Below are positions 1-7,831 of a stretch of 47,487 bases of DNA, in pieces. Below the pieces are notes generated by a model. The model saw only the letters and a list, made by a program, of their open reading frames with translations. It had not been told where the DNA came from and searched no databases. Position 1 is the stretch's first letter, and every line of letters begins with the position of its first letter. The stretch is from Nitrosopumilaceae archaeon AB1(1) (lineage in GTDB: Archaea; Thermoproteota; Nitrososphaeria; Nitrososphaerales; Nitrosopumilaceae), in contig CP136752.1 in the NCBI GenBank assembly GCA_033471095.1, positions 416,765 to 464,251 of the forward strand, written 5' to 3'. Position numbers and translations under genes: made by a program.

Positions 1-330
1 AAAAAAGAGAGCATAGCAAGTTTTGCAGAACATGGGGCCACTATGGTATTCTATCTTAGTATTCACCTGTTGAAAGATATAGTTGAAAATGTCATAAAGG
101 GAGGATACAAAAAAACCACGCCTGTCGGAGTGGTATATAGGGCAAGTTGGAGTGATGAAAAAGTGATACGTGGTACGCTAGAGGATATCGTCAAGAAAGT
201 GTGGGAGCAAAAGATTACACGAACTGCCATAATCATAATTGGAGATGTGATTGAGCCAGAGACGTATGAATATGCAAAACTTTATGATAAAAATTTCAGT
301 CACGGATATCGAAAGGCAGAAAAGAACTAG
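1..330 (+). CDS. cbiF: Cobalt-precorrin-4 C11-methyltransferase, C-terminal part (5' end outside window)
   Basis: The open frame runs in from the left edge (the first codons read KKESIASFAEHGATMVFYLS), so the gene is cut by the window and the first internal Met is not the start. The 'HGATMVFYLS' segment and the following 'TPVGVVYRASWSDEKVIRGTL' region match the C-terminal half of tetrapyrrole methylases of the CbiF/CobM type. These transfer a methyl group from SAM to C11 of precorrin-4 in the anaerobic corrin ring pathway. This fits the bluB gene near 33 kb and cobalamin production by thaumarchaea. The 3' end overlaps the convergent racemase-like gene by 35 bases. Confidence 0.8.
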   Translation, partial: KKESIASFAEHGATMVFYLSIHLLKDIVENVIKGGYKKTTPVGVVYRASWSDEKVIRGTLEDIVKKVWEQKITRTAIIIIGDVIEPETYEYAKLYDKNFSHGYRKAEKN

Positions 331-1087
331 TTGTTTTCACACCTAGACCGGATAATATTTTATCAAATGATTTAGGATCACCAGAAGTGTAAATATCAAG
401 TGTTGCATTTACAGAATTACCATATTGTTTTTTTATTTTTTGTGCAATAGTAATTGCAGGATCAAGAAAAATAACATTTGGAAATATTTCATGTAATAAT
501 GTCGATAAAAATGGAAGATGAGTGCTGGATAATGTCACAACATCAATATTATTACTAGTAATTATATCATGAATTGTATCATGAATTATTTTTTTACATT
601 TAGTAATATCATAAAGAAAATCACCAGATTCTACAAGATCAATCAGAACAGATGCATCAATTAATTGTACAGTAGAGTTTAATTTAAAATTATTCAGAAA
701 TTCTTTAATTTCCACTCCATTAATAACTGAGTGTGTAGCCATGATAGCAATATTCTTTGTCTTGGATGATTCATCAGCATTAATAATTGGAGGTAATACT
801 CCATGAATATTATCACATAAAATATCTGGAAATAACAAACTTGGAGTGTTGGAGCCAATAATGATAACGTCTGGTGTAAACATATCTTGAAGCATCAAGA
901 TGGTATGATTCATCAGCGAGTGTAATTTATGACGAGATTTTGTACCGTATGGAAAGTGCTTTTGATCAGCAAAATAGACTATTTCAGCATACATCACACT
1001 CTGAAGACCATTAATGATCGATAATGAACCTAGACCAGAGTCAAATACGACTATTTTAGGCACAAATAATGATGTAATACATCTCAT
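296..1087 (-). CDS. Glutamate racemase-like protein lacking both catalytic cysteines
   Basis: 263 residues, the usual length of MurI/aspartate-glutamate racemases. The N-terminal 'VVFDSGLGSLS' matches the family's FDSGxGG motif and keeps the aspartate. The two cysteines that do two-base racemisation normally lie in 'CNTA' and 'GCTHYP' contexts. Here these read 'IGSNTPSLL' and 'LSSTHLPFL', so both positions are serine. This archaeon is not expected to make peptidoglycan, so ordinary MurI function is doubtful. The protein may be a non-racemase member of the fold. The start is the ATG at the right-hand end; upstream is the cdvB regulatory region. Its 3' end is antisense to cbiF. Confidence 0.7.
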   Translation of the reverse strand: MRCITSLFVPKIVVFDSGLGSLSIINGLQSVMYAEIVYFADQKHFPYGTKSRHKLHSLMNHTILMLQDMFTPDVIIIGSNTPSLLFPDILCDNIHGVLPPIINADESSKTKNIAIMATHSVINGVEIKEFLNNFKLNSTVQLIDASVLIDLVESGDFLYDITKCKKIIHDTIHDIITSNNIDVVTLSSTHLPFLSTLLHEIFPNVIFLDPAITIAQKIKKQYGNSVNATLDIYTSGDPKSFDKILSGLGVKTTSSFLPFDIRD

Positions 1088-1102
1088 TTAGAGTTTGTTA
1101 GC

Positions 1103-1160
1103 TGAAATTTAATCCAAAGTGTATCTAAATATACACCTGATATTAAGTGTAAATTTCAGA
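1103..1160. promoter_or_regulatory. Nested inverted repeats around the cdvB promoter
   Basis: A perfect 10-base inverted repeat (CTGAAATTTA at 1103-1112, TAAATTTCAG at 1151-1160) encloses a smaller one (GTGTAT at 1120-1125, ATACAC at 1132-1137). A TATA-like stretch (CTAAATATA) lies at its centre, about 40 bases before the cdvB ATG. The right arm ends 10 bases before the start codon. This looks like an operator over the core promoter. The arm motif resembles the repeated motif upstream of the second cdvB gene (19751-19787). Confidence 0.5.
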
Positions 1161-1170
1161 AATTGTTGTC

Positions 1171-1818
1171 ATGACGAATTTTACAAGCTCGTGGGACAAA
1201 CCCGCAAGTCCAGGCATTACGTCTCGACTCAAAGAGTCTGTAAAACCACAAGGCGCATTAAAACCACGCATACAAAACGCGGTTAGCAAGCTACAGATGC
1301 AAATATCCAAAATGGATAGTATGCTATCAAAACTTTCAGAAAAAGATGCACAGCTATTTCAGAGAATCGTCACAGCCATGCAACAACATGATACGGAAGC
1401 CAGCAGAGTTTTATCAAATGAACTTGCTGAAAGTCGTAAAGTTGTTAAGGTACTAGGTAATGCTAGAATGTCCCTAGAACAAGTACAGACAAGATTAACG
1501 ACTGTACATGATTTAGGCGAAGCTATGGTAACCATAGGTCCAGCAATGGCCACGATGAAAGGTCTAAAGAGTTCACTAGGAAAATTCATGCCAGAGGCAG
1601 ATTCCGAGTTGAATAATATGACACAAACTCTAAATGGCTTAATGACAGATTCTCTAGCCGGTGATGCGTTTAGTGATATGGAGTCAGATGTTTCAAATGA
1701 AGAGACAAGTAAAATCCTTCAAGAGGCCGCAGCGGTCGCAGAGCAGCAAATTGGAGACAAGTTTCCATCTGTTCCCTCTACAACAGAAGTTCCAACACAG
1801 ACTAACATTTTTGAATAG
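1171..1818 (+). CDS. cdvB: CdvB / ESCRT-III family cell division protein (paralog 1)
   Basis: 215 residues with the helical, charged Snf7/ESCRT-III core (about residues 25-170): 'LKPRIQNAVSKLQMQISKMD', 'HDTEASRVLSNELAESRKV', then a conserved 'ARMSLEQVQTRLTTVHDLGE' block. The C-terminal tail is acidic and Ser/Thr-rich and resembles a regulatory linker. In archaea with Cdv-type division, CdvB polymerises on the membrane at mid-cell and constricts it together with the ATPase CdvC. A paralog sharing the whole core lies at 19074-19715. Neither CdvA nor CdvC is in this window. A regulatory inverted repeat precedes the gene and a T-rich terminator follows it. Confidence 0.88.
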   Translation: MTNFTSSWDKPASPGITSRLKESVKPQGALKPRIQNAVSKLQMQISKMDSMLSKLSEKDAQLFQRIVTAMQQHDTEASRVLSNELAESRKVVKVLGNARMSLEQVQTRLTTVHDLGEAMVTIGPAMATMKGLKSSLGKFMPEADSELNNMTQTLNGLMTDSLAGDAFSDMESDVSNEETSKILQEAAAVAEQQIGDKFPSVPSTTEVPTQTNIFE

Positions 1819-1847
1819 ATTTTTGATTTATCTTTTTTTTATTTTTT
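1819..1847 (+). terminator. T-tract terminator after cdvB
   Basis: Directly after the cdvB stop the plus strand carries T4, T8 and T6 runs separated by single bases. Oligo-T runs are the usual archaeal intrinsic termination signal. The tract extends into the 3' end of the convergent aconitase X small subunit gene. Confidence 0.55.
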
Positions 1848-2175
1848 CACTTTGCCCAGTGTCTATATCGACTATATCACCACTATACAGCGTGTCGAAT
1901 AATTCTTTAGAAATGATTACTAGAGGAATATTCCCTATTGCACAGCCCGATACTACTGTAGAATCAGCATCAAGACAGATCATAGCTTTTGGTGAGGATT
2001 TATTGGAAAATAGTGAATATATTGTATAGGCACCCACACTACTTCCCCGTCCACCAGGAAAAACCAAAATTGAATTTTTAATAGTCTTACCATTCAGTTC
2101 ATGGGTATCATCATTTATCATACCAGTAGACTTGTCAACTAGCCCGAGAAAATTTATTGGCGTATTTGATTTCAA
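1828..2175 (-). CDS. Aconitase X small subunit (mevalonate-5-phosphate dehydratase swivelling domain)
   Basis: Matches the AcnX small (DUF126) family: 'FLGLVDKSTGMINDDTHELNGKT', then the glycine/serine loop 'VFPGGRGSSVGAY', then 'SGCAIGNIPLV'. With the large subunit just upstream it forms the enzyme that dehydrates mevalonate 5-phosphate in the archaeal isoprenoid pathway. The listed start is a TTG at 2175. In-frame residues upstream (KVIVHGKVSGSV, codons 2211-2176) fit the expected family N-terminus, yet no ATG, GTG or TTG lies between them and an upstream TGA. The natural start may be the ATA at 2214, overlapping the large-subunit TAA, or an indel may have hidden it. Confidence 0.8.
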   Translation of the reverse strand: MKSNTPINFLGLVDKSTGMINDDTHELNGKTIKNSILVFPGGRGSSVGAYTIYSLFSNKSSPKAMICLDADSTVVSGCAIGNIPLVIISKELFDTLYSGDIVDIDTGQSEKIKKR

Positions 2176-2210
2176 GACAGAACCGGAGACTTTTCCATGA
2201 ACTATAACCT

Positions 2211-3368
2211 TTATTTTGTTTCATCTCCAATAATACTAGAGAGATTTTTCAAATTTACCTTGACGCCTGTGGATTTATTTAGATAATATGCGCCTTTGAC
2301 ACTGTTAGTAATCACCCCATCAATTTGTGCTTTATCAATTAATGGTGTTAGACATATACAACAATCATAAAATATTTCTGCCCCAGCATGTTGAATTTTG
2401 TTGACATATCCAAGAGATTCGGCTTTATCTTGTATTGTTTTAGGACAAAAGATTATACAAGGTTTTGTAAATGATTTATTTTTCAACATAGATGTTAGAT
2501 CACTTAATTCTGGCAGTCCCAATTGTGGACTACCAAGTGTTATTATATCACCATCGTCAGAAGTGTTTAATTCATCATGAATATTTTGTGATTCTTTTTT
2601 ATCAAAATGAATTGTGTTAGAAGGACTGTCTTTGGAAATATTAAATTTTGCACATGTACCAGATGTACCCATTCCACCACACAAAGATTTACACTTACGC
2701 ATGTCAGGCATATTAATTCCAGATAATGAAACAGATTCAGTCTTGGCCATCTTGCCAGCAAAATATCCAAGCATGCCAAAGTCTAATTCATCAGGATTAC
2801 TCACATCCATGTGTATAGGCGTAGAGGGAGCATCCTCTTCAGTTCTAAGACTAGAGTATGGACTTTTTCCAGTAAGAGCACTAGCTCGCGCCGTAAACGC
2901 ACTTTCTTTGTTTGTTTTTAAATTCGCTACAGAATTTGCATAAATTGCAGCGTTACTTTCTGCAAATGCAACCTGAGTTCCTTTTTCAGGTAGATCAAAT
3001 ATTTCATATGGAATACATGAAAATGTTGGAATAACTCCCATGCGTTCATAGGAATCACGAATGCTCTGTTGTTTTTGAATAAAATTATCTCCAAGATTAA
3101 ATTTAGATACAGAATTGATATCAAAACCCATTGGGTTTAGAGTAGTTTGTACACGAACATGAGCATCTTGGCTTATTTGACGTAGAAAAGATTCCCCCGA
3201 ATCACCTATTGTATTATAATTTACACCAGACAGATGCACCCATTTTACTGGAGATAAATATTCAGCATCTGTAGCTTCTCCAGAGGCTACAAGAATTCTA
3301 TATGCAGTTGCTAATGCTTCTCCCTCTTCACCTGCTAGAGCTTTTTCCTCTTGTTGAGTAAGTTGCAT
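2211..3368 (-). CDS. Aconitase X large subunit (mevalonate-5-phosphate dehydratase catalytic subunit)
   Basis: 385 residues of the AcnX large (DUF521) family. The N-terminal 'MQLTQQEEKALAGEEGEALA' and the 'SPVKWVHLSGVNYNTIGD' segment are typical. Cysteine-containing segments 'CKSLCGGMGTSGTC' and 'YDCCICLT' fit an iron-sulfur-dependent dehydratase. Known role of archaeal homologs: dehydration of mevalonate 5-phosphate to trans-anhydromevalonate phosphate, a step of the modified mevalonate pathway feeding archaeal lipid synthesis. The small subunit gene follows at once on the same strand. The start ATG is preceded by an AT-rich region shared with the divergent endonuclease III gene. Confidence 0.87.
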   Translation of the reverse strand: MQLTQQEEKALAGEEGEALATAYRILVASGEATDAEYLSPVKWVHLSGVNYNTIGDSGESFLRQISQDAHVRVQTTLNPMGFDINSVSKFNLGDNFIQKQQSIRDSYERMGVIPTFSCIPYEIFDLPEKGTQVAFAESNAAIYANSVANLKTNKESAFTARASALTGKSPYSSLRTEEDAPSTPIHMDVSNPDELDFGMLGYFAGKMAKTESVSLSGINMPDMRKCKSLCGGMGTSGTCAKFNISKDSPSNTIHFDKKESQNIHDELNTSDDGDIITLGSPQLGLPELSDLTSMLKNKSFTKPCIIFCPKTIQDKAESLGYVNKIQHAGAEIFYDCCICLTPLIDKAQIDGVITNSVKGAYYLNKSTGVKVNLKNLSSIIGDETK

Positions 3369-3450
3369 TAACCAAAATTATTTACAACAACTATAATACT
3401 TTATATGAAAAAAGCAATGTTAGAATAGAGTGATTAATTATACAAAATAG

Positions 3451-4101
3451 TTGAAAAAGATTATAAATGATATGAGAAAGACCATGAATGAGGTCAAACC
3501 TCCAAGAATGACAGCCCTCAGAGAACTACATGAGGCAGAAACTGGACCATTTAGTATTCTTATTGGAACAATTCTATCGGCTAGAACAAAGGATGAAAAT
3601 ACTGCAAAAGTTGTGAAAAAACTATTCAAAGTATACAAAACCCCTAAAGCATTATCTGAAGCAAAGTTGAGAGATGTTGAGAAATTAATACAATCTATAG
3701 GATTCTATCATGTAAAGGCAGATAGAATAATCAAAGTAGCCTCGATTATTCATTCACAATACAAGAATAAAGTTCCAGAGAGTTTGGAGAAATTAATAGA
3801 ATTACCAGGAGTTGGAAGAAAAACTGCCAACTGTGTTTTGGTCTATGCATTTGAAAAACCTGCAATACCAGTTGATATCCATGTGCATAGGATTTCAAAC
3901 AGATTAGGACTGGTAGATACAAAGACTCCTGAAGATACAGAATTTGAATTGATGAGAACGGTACAAAAAAAATATTGGATGGAAATTAATGATACATTTG
4001 TTATGTATGGTCAAAATATTTGTAAACCCATATCACCCATGTGCGGTGTGTGTAGATTGAGAAAAAACTGTAAATACTATTCTACCATTACCGCTTCTTA
4101 G
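3451..4101 (+). CDS. nth: Endonuclease III (DNA glycosylase/AP lyase)
   Basis: 216 residues, the normal length. The helix-hairpin-helix 'LPGVGRKTANCVL' carries the catalytic lysine (about residue 120), and 'VDIHVHRISNR' supplies the catalytic aspartate. A C-terminal C-x6-C-x2-C-x5-C set (CKPISPMCGVCRLRKNC) binds the [4Fe-4S] cluster. It removes oxidised pyrimidines and nicks abasic sites in base excision repair. The frame opens with TTG at 3451; an ATG seven codons later is an equally good start. Its 3' end overlaps the convergent secreted-protein gene by 14 bases. Confidence 0.93.
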   Translation: MKKIINDMRKTMNEVKPPRMTALRELHEAETGPFSILIGTILSARTKDENTAKVVKKLFKVYKTPKALSEAKLRDVEKLIQSIGFYHVKADRIIKVASIIHSQYKNKVPESLEKLIELPGVGRKTANCVLVYAFEKPAIPVDIHVHRISNRLGLVDTKTPEDTEFELMRTVQKKYWMEINDTFVMYGQNICKPISPMCGVCRLRKNCKYYSTITAS

Positions 4102-4759
4102 TGATTAGAAGAATTGCAACAACAATTCCAATTGCAACTGCAAGATAATATGGGTATAATTGCAAAGGATTGGCAGTGGGATCACCGGAGACTATCTCAA
4201 AGAGCATAGAGCCAGAGTTTACAATAGGTGGATCATTGGTAGATTCCAATCCATGAACAGAATATTGCGATATTATAAAACTGTCTATATTTAAATTACT
4301 TACAACAATTCTCTCCCCATTATTTACTGTAAGACCTGCAACCTCTGAATATGAGATTAAGATTTTAGCTCCAGGTTTCCAACCATGTTCAAGATCATTA
4401 TACACAACAACATAACCAGTTTTCTCAAGCCAAACTGCAATCCAGAATTTTTCAGTAGGATCTGCGCCCATTCCAATCTCGATAAACTTGTTTGGATCGT
4501 TTTTATCATATAATTTTAAAACAGCACTACCATCTGGATCAATGTATAATAAATTATTGATAATGGTAACTTGCCAGCTGATTCCATGAATATTATCTAC
4601 TGGCACTCTAAGCGCATCTCTACCAACTACATTAAAGTCGTACCATTGTGGCTCATATTCTTCAATTATGAGTGACGGATTTGTCTGACCATACACTGGA
4701 AGAACAATGAAAGATAATACAAATGATACGAGTAGGTATTTTTTCAATATAATACACAC
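4088..4759 (-). CDS. Secreted, membrane-anchored protein of unknown function
   Basis: 223 residues. An N-terminal hydrophobic segment (about 6-24) ending 'YGQ' looks like a signal peptide. The middle is beta-rich and aromatic, resembling an extracellular beta-sandwich. A single transmembrane helix near the C-terminus (about 202-219) is followed by KKR, which gives an N-out, C-in orientation. I recognise no catalytic motif. This layout is common among thaumarchaeal surface proteins. It is convergent with nth and lies beside the sulfate genes on the same strand, but nothing ties it to sulfur metabolism. Confidence 0.65.
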   Translation of the reverse strand: MCIILKKYLLVSFVLSFIVLPVYGQTNPSLIIEEYEPQWYDFNVVGRDALRVPVDNIHGISWQVTIINNLLYIDPDGSAVLKLYDKNDPNKFIEIGMGADPTEKFWIAVWLEKTGYVVVYNDLEHGWKPGAKILISYSEVAGLTVNNGERIVVSNLNIDSFIISQYSVHGLESTNDPPIVNSGSMLFEIVSGDPTANPLQLYPYYLAVAIGIVVAILLITKKR

Positions 4760-4779
4760 ATTACAAAATCAATAAAAAT

Positions 4780-5913
4780 CTAATCTACAAATGGGTGAGG
4801 ATTGTCAAGTATGACTTGGGATACTTCTGGTCTCAAGATATATTCAGATGGTGAATCACCTTGTTGAATCATCTCTCTGAGTTGTGTTCCACTTATCTGC
4901 ACTTTGGAATCATCATCATGAGGACATGTTTTGTGATTTGCAAATGTAAGGCATTTTTTGCAATAAAAAAATGCAGGGAAAAAGATAGGAGTAATATCTA
5001 GATCAGTATAATCATTAAATATTTTATGTGCCATAAATGGATTATAAAATTTACCAACACCGGCATGATCGCGTCCTATGATTATATGCGTACAACCATA
5101 ATTTTGACGCAAGATCGCATGGTGTATAGCCTCTTTTGGGCCAGCATATCGCATTTCGGTATGAAGGGTGGCCATCTTGCATCTATGTTCAGGATAATAA
5201 TGTTTAATCATAGTCTCATATGATTTTATAATTACTTCATCAGTAAAATCACCGGATTTTTTCTTTCCAATTAGAGGATTGATAAATACACCGTCACGAG
5301 TTGTGATGGAAGTTTTTTGTAGCATCTCATGTGCCACATGAGGTGGGTTTCTAGTTTGAAATGCAACTATACTTTTCCATCCTGCATCTTCAAATATTTT
5401 TCTAGTTTGTATAGGTGTCATTCGATTACTGCGCAAAATAGTCTCTTTAGGCCGATTCAGATAATCAATTTTTCCACCTACCAAATAATCATTCATGGTT
5501 AATACTTTGGCTACACCCGGATGTGCAGGATCCTCTGTACCAAATACACCAAGTGCCATACTTTTTTTGTCAAATTGGAATACTTGTTCGGTATGTAATA
5601 TCGCAGAATTTGTATTTTCTGGATCGACAAGTAGTGTGTCGCCTGCATCTTTTAGTCTATCTGCAGTTCCTTTATCCATATCAAGTACAATTGGTATTGT
5701 CCATGGCAAGTCGTTAGATAATCTACCCTTATCAACTACACTGTGAAAATCATTTTCAGTTAGAAATCCTTCTAGAGGACTAAAGATACCATCTGCAATG
5801 TTTTCCAAATCATTTGCAACTCCAATACTAATTTCACATGTCTCCAATCCAGATGGATTTGTGGATGACATACGATTAATCAGAGTACCGCCATTAGGTT
5901 TTATGCTAGTCAT
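4780..5913 (-). CDS. sat: Sulfate adenylyltransferase (ATP sulfurylase)
   Basis: 377 residues of the single-chain Sat family. The ATP-binding '[12 protein letters not shown]' motif (about residues 185-196) and '[10 protein letters not shown]' (about 275-284) are both intact. A '[16 protein letters not shown]' cluster is the zinc-binding element seen in many archaeal and bacterial Sat proteins. It makes adenosine 5'-phosphosulfate (APS) from sulfate and ATP. The start ATG shares its A with the cysH stop (TAATG), and a strong ribosome-binding site (GGAGGT) sits in the end of cysH, so the two genes should be translated together. Confidence 0.94.
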   Translation of the reverse strand: MTSIKPNGGTLINRMSSTNPSGLETCEISIGVANDLENIADGIFSPLEGFLTENDFHSVVDKGRLSNDLPWTIPIVLDMDKGTADRLKDAGDTLLVDPENTNSAILHTEQVFQFDKKSMALGVFGTEDPAHPGVAKVLTMNDYLVGGKIDYLNRPKETILRSNRMTPIQTRKIFEDAGWKSIVAFQTRNPPHVAHEMLQKTSITTRDGVFINPLIGKKKSGDFTDEVIIKSYETMIKHYYPEHRCKMATLHTEMRYAGPKEAIHHAILRQNYGCTHIIIGRDHAGVGKFYNPFMAHKIFNDYTDLDITPIFFPAFFYCKKCLTFANHKTCPHDDDSKVQISGTQLREMIQQGDSPSEYILRPEVSQVILDNPHPFVD

Positions 5914-6638
5914 TATTTACCTCCAGAGTGTTGCATGTGTAGTCCACATTCTTTATTGGAGTCTTGCTCCCACCACCATCTACCTGCTCTGTTATTCTCA
6001 CCTTTTTTGATAGGTCGTGTACACGGTTCACAACCAATGCTCGAATACCCCATATCTAATAGTTTATTGTATGGAACATCATTGTCTTTAATGTATTTCC
6101 AAACATCGTCCCAAGTCCAATGTAAAAGTGGGTTAATCTTAATGATGTCATTATGTTGGGAATCAATCTCCAATATACGTGTCGAAGAGCGATTGTCTGT
6201 TTGATCATTTCTTAATCCAGTTATCCAACCATCCAAAGTGGGCAAGATTCGATTAAGAGGATAAACTTTGCGCACCTGACAACACAAAACACGGTTATCA
6301 ACATTGTCATAAAATAGATTTAGACCATATTTATTTACCATATCTTCTACATCAGTAGCATCAGGGAATAATACTTCAAGTTTTAGATTATATTTTTTTT
6401 GAACTAGACTCATCATATCATACGTCTCTTGATGAAGTCTACCAGTATCAAGTGTAAAGAAACGAAATTCCGGATTAATTTTTATCATCATATCGATTAG
6501 TACAGCATCCTCGGCTCCGAAACTAGACGCTTTAGTGACTTTGGGATGAAGATTCTCTGATGTCCATTCAAGTATTTCCTGAGGGGTATGCAACGTTGTT
6601 GCTATTTTATCTAGTTCATCTTGAGTGAATTTACTCAT
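5913..6638 (-). CDS. cysH: APS/PAPS reductase
   Basis: 241 residues. A PP-loop-like '[14 protein letters not shown]' precedes '[12 protein letters not shown]'. The paired cysteines in '[10 protein letters not shown]' and the 'GCEPCTRPI' pair form the CC/CxxC set of the iron-sulfur APS-reductase type, and the catalytic C-terminal cysteine lies in 'ECGLH'. This reduces activated sulfate to sulfite. The four cluster cysteines suggest APS, rather than PAPS, as substrate. The gene overlaps sat by one base. An APS kinase gene at 23.1 kb shows that PAPS can also be made. Confidence 0.9.
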   Translation of the reverse strand: MSKFTQDELDKIATTLHTPQEILEWTSENLHPKVTKASSFGAEDAVLIDMMIKINPEFRFFTLDTGRLHQETYDMMSLVQKKYNLKLEVLFPDATDVEDMVNKYGLNLFYDNVDNRVLCCQVRKVYPLNRILPTLDGWITGLRNDQTDNRSSTRILEIDSQHNDIIKINPLLHWTWDDVWKYIKDNDVPYNKLLDMGYSSIGCEPCTRPIKKGENNRAGRWWWEQDSNKECGLHMQHSGGK

Positions 6639-6712
6639 ATGTTAAATTATTTCATATCTCTTATATTGATTACTAGAATTCAAATTATAAAGAACAGTAT
6701 GGTATAAAACGT

Positions 6713-7825
6713 ATGATAGAATCTTTAGTGGTAGTATTTCCATCTGTATTTGCTAAAAAGAATTTATTACAACTCAAGAAAAATATTGCGATAATTTTAA
6801 AAAATCAAAATCAAAAATTCAGTAAAATTGCCATAGATGGAGATGTAATTATAGTTACACTCAAAGATCCAGTACTTGGATCTTCGGCGATAAATTTATT
6901 GTTTGGAATTGATAAAATTGCAATTGCTAAAAAAACTGGTATTAGATTAGGAGAGATTGTAACAGATGCAAGTAAAATTTGGGAAAAATTGATATTATCT
7001 CAAGATAAATTTTACGTCAAAATAGAGGGTAAACCCATTGGATATACTGCAAGTGATATACAATTAAGCATTACATCAAGACTTGTAGAAAAATTATACA
7101 AATCTGGAGCTAAACCTGGCACACATAGGAATCACACAAAACAATTAGAATTATTTATCTCTAAATCAAATACATACATTTGCATATTTACAGATACAAG
7201 TTTTGGTGGAATGCCTCTTGAATCTCAGAAAGGTATGACGGTGTGTGGTATTTATGATTCACTTTCAGCACTAGATTGTCTTGAAACAATAAGACAGGGA
7301 TTTAAAGTAAAAGTAATAGTAGGGTATAGAACCGAATCAGAGATGATACATCAAACTAAACTGCTTGACAAAATTTTACCAAGAATGCTGAATAACAACA
7401 TTATTGTTCAATATTATAAAATAAAATATCCAGATAGCGCTACAGGTAAACTAGAGAGCATTTCCAAAATGATAGATATTCAGATTGCCATGGCCAAATC
7501 ATATCACTGCGATAGAATATCGGCCCCATTAAACATGGCACTTCCCGTATGGTTTAATGATGATATGATAGAGAAAATACACAAGAGTAAATTGTATGCG
7601 CATATCCCTTCTTTTGGATTAGAGGAGATTAGTCATGCAGGTAAATTTGGATTGGAAAAATATATTTCTGCTATACAAAAATCATTTGAGATGAAATTCC
7701 CATCAAAGAGGATCAAGATAACTTATAGAAAAACGTATGAGAAGATGCAAAAAATAGATATAAAGATTGGTCCAAATAATGTACATGATATTTTGAATAT
7801 CATGAATGCACAGAACAAGGTTTGA
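6713..7825 (+). CDS. THUMP-domain ThiI-like protein with a degenerate PP-loop
   Basis: 370 residues laid out like ThiI tRNA sulfurtransferase: an N-terminal ferredoxin-like part, a THUMP RNA-binding region (about 55-160), then an adenine nucleotide alpha-hydrolase-like domain. The linker 'FGGMPLESQKG' matches ThiI's 'GGLPVGTQG'. Where ThiI has the ATP-binding SGGIDSP loop, this protein has 'CGIYDSLSA', which loses the Ser-Gly-Gly core and probably canonical ATP binding. It may be a divergent tRNA-modification factor or an inactive paralog. The next gene begins 6 bases after its stop, so the two are probably co-transcribed. Confidence 0.65.
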   Translation: MIESLVVVFPSVFAKKNLLQLKKNIAIILKNQNQKFSKIAIDGDVIIVTLKDPVLGSSAINLLFGIDKIAIAKKTGIRLGEIVTDASKIWEKLILSQDKFYVKIEGKPIGYTASDIQLSITSRLVEKLYKSGAKPGTHRNHTKQLELFISKSNTYICIFTDTSFGGMPLESQKGMTVCGIYDSLSALDCLETIRQGFKVKVIVGYRTESEMIHQTKLLDKILPRMLNNNIIVQYYKIKYPDSATGKLESISKMIDIQIAMAKSYHCDRISAPLNMALPVWFNDDMIEKIHKSKLYAHIPSFGLEEISHAGKFGLEKYISAIQKSFEMKFPSKRIKITYRKTYEKMQKIDIKIGPNNVHDILNIMNAQNKV

Positions 7826-7831
7826 TTATTC

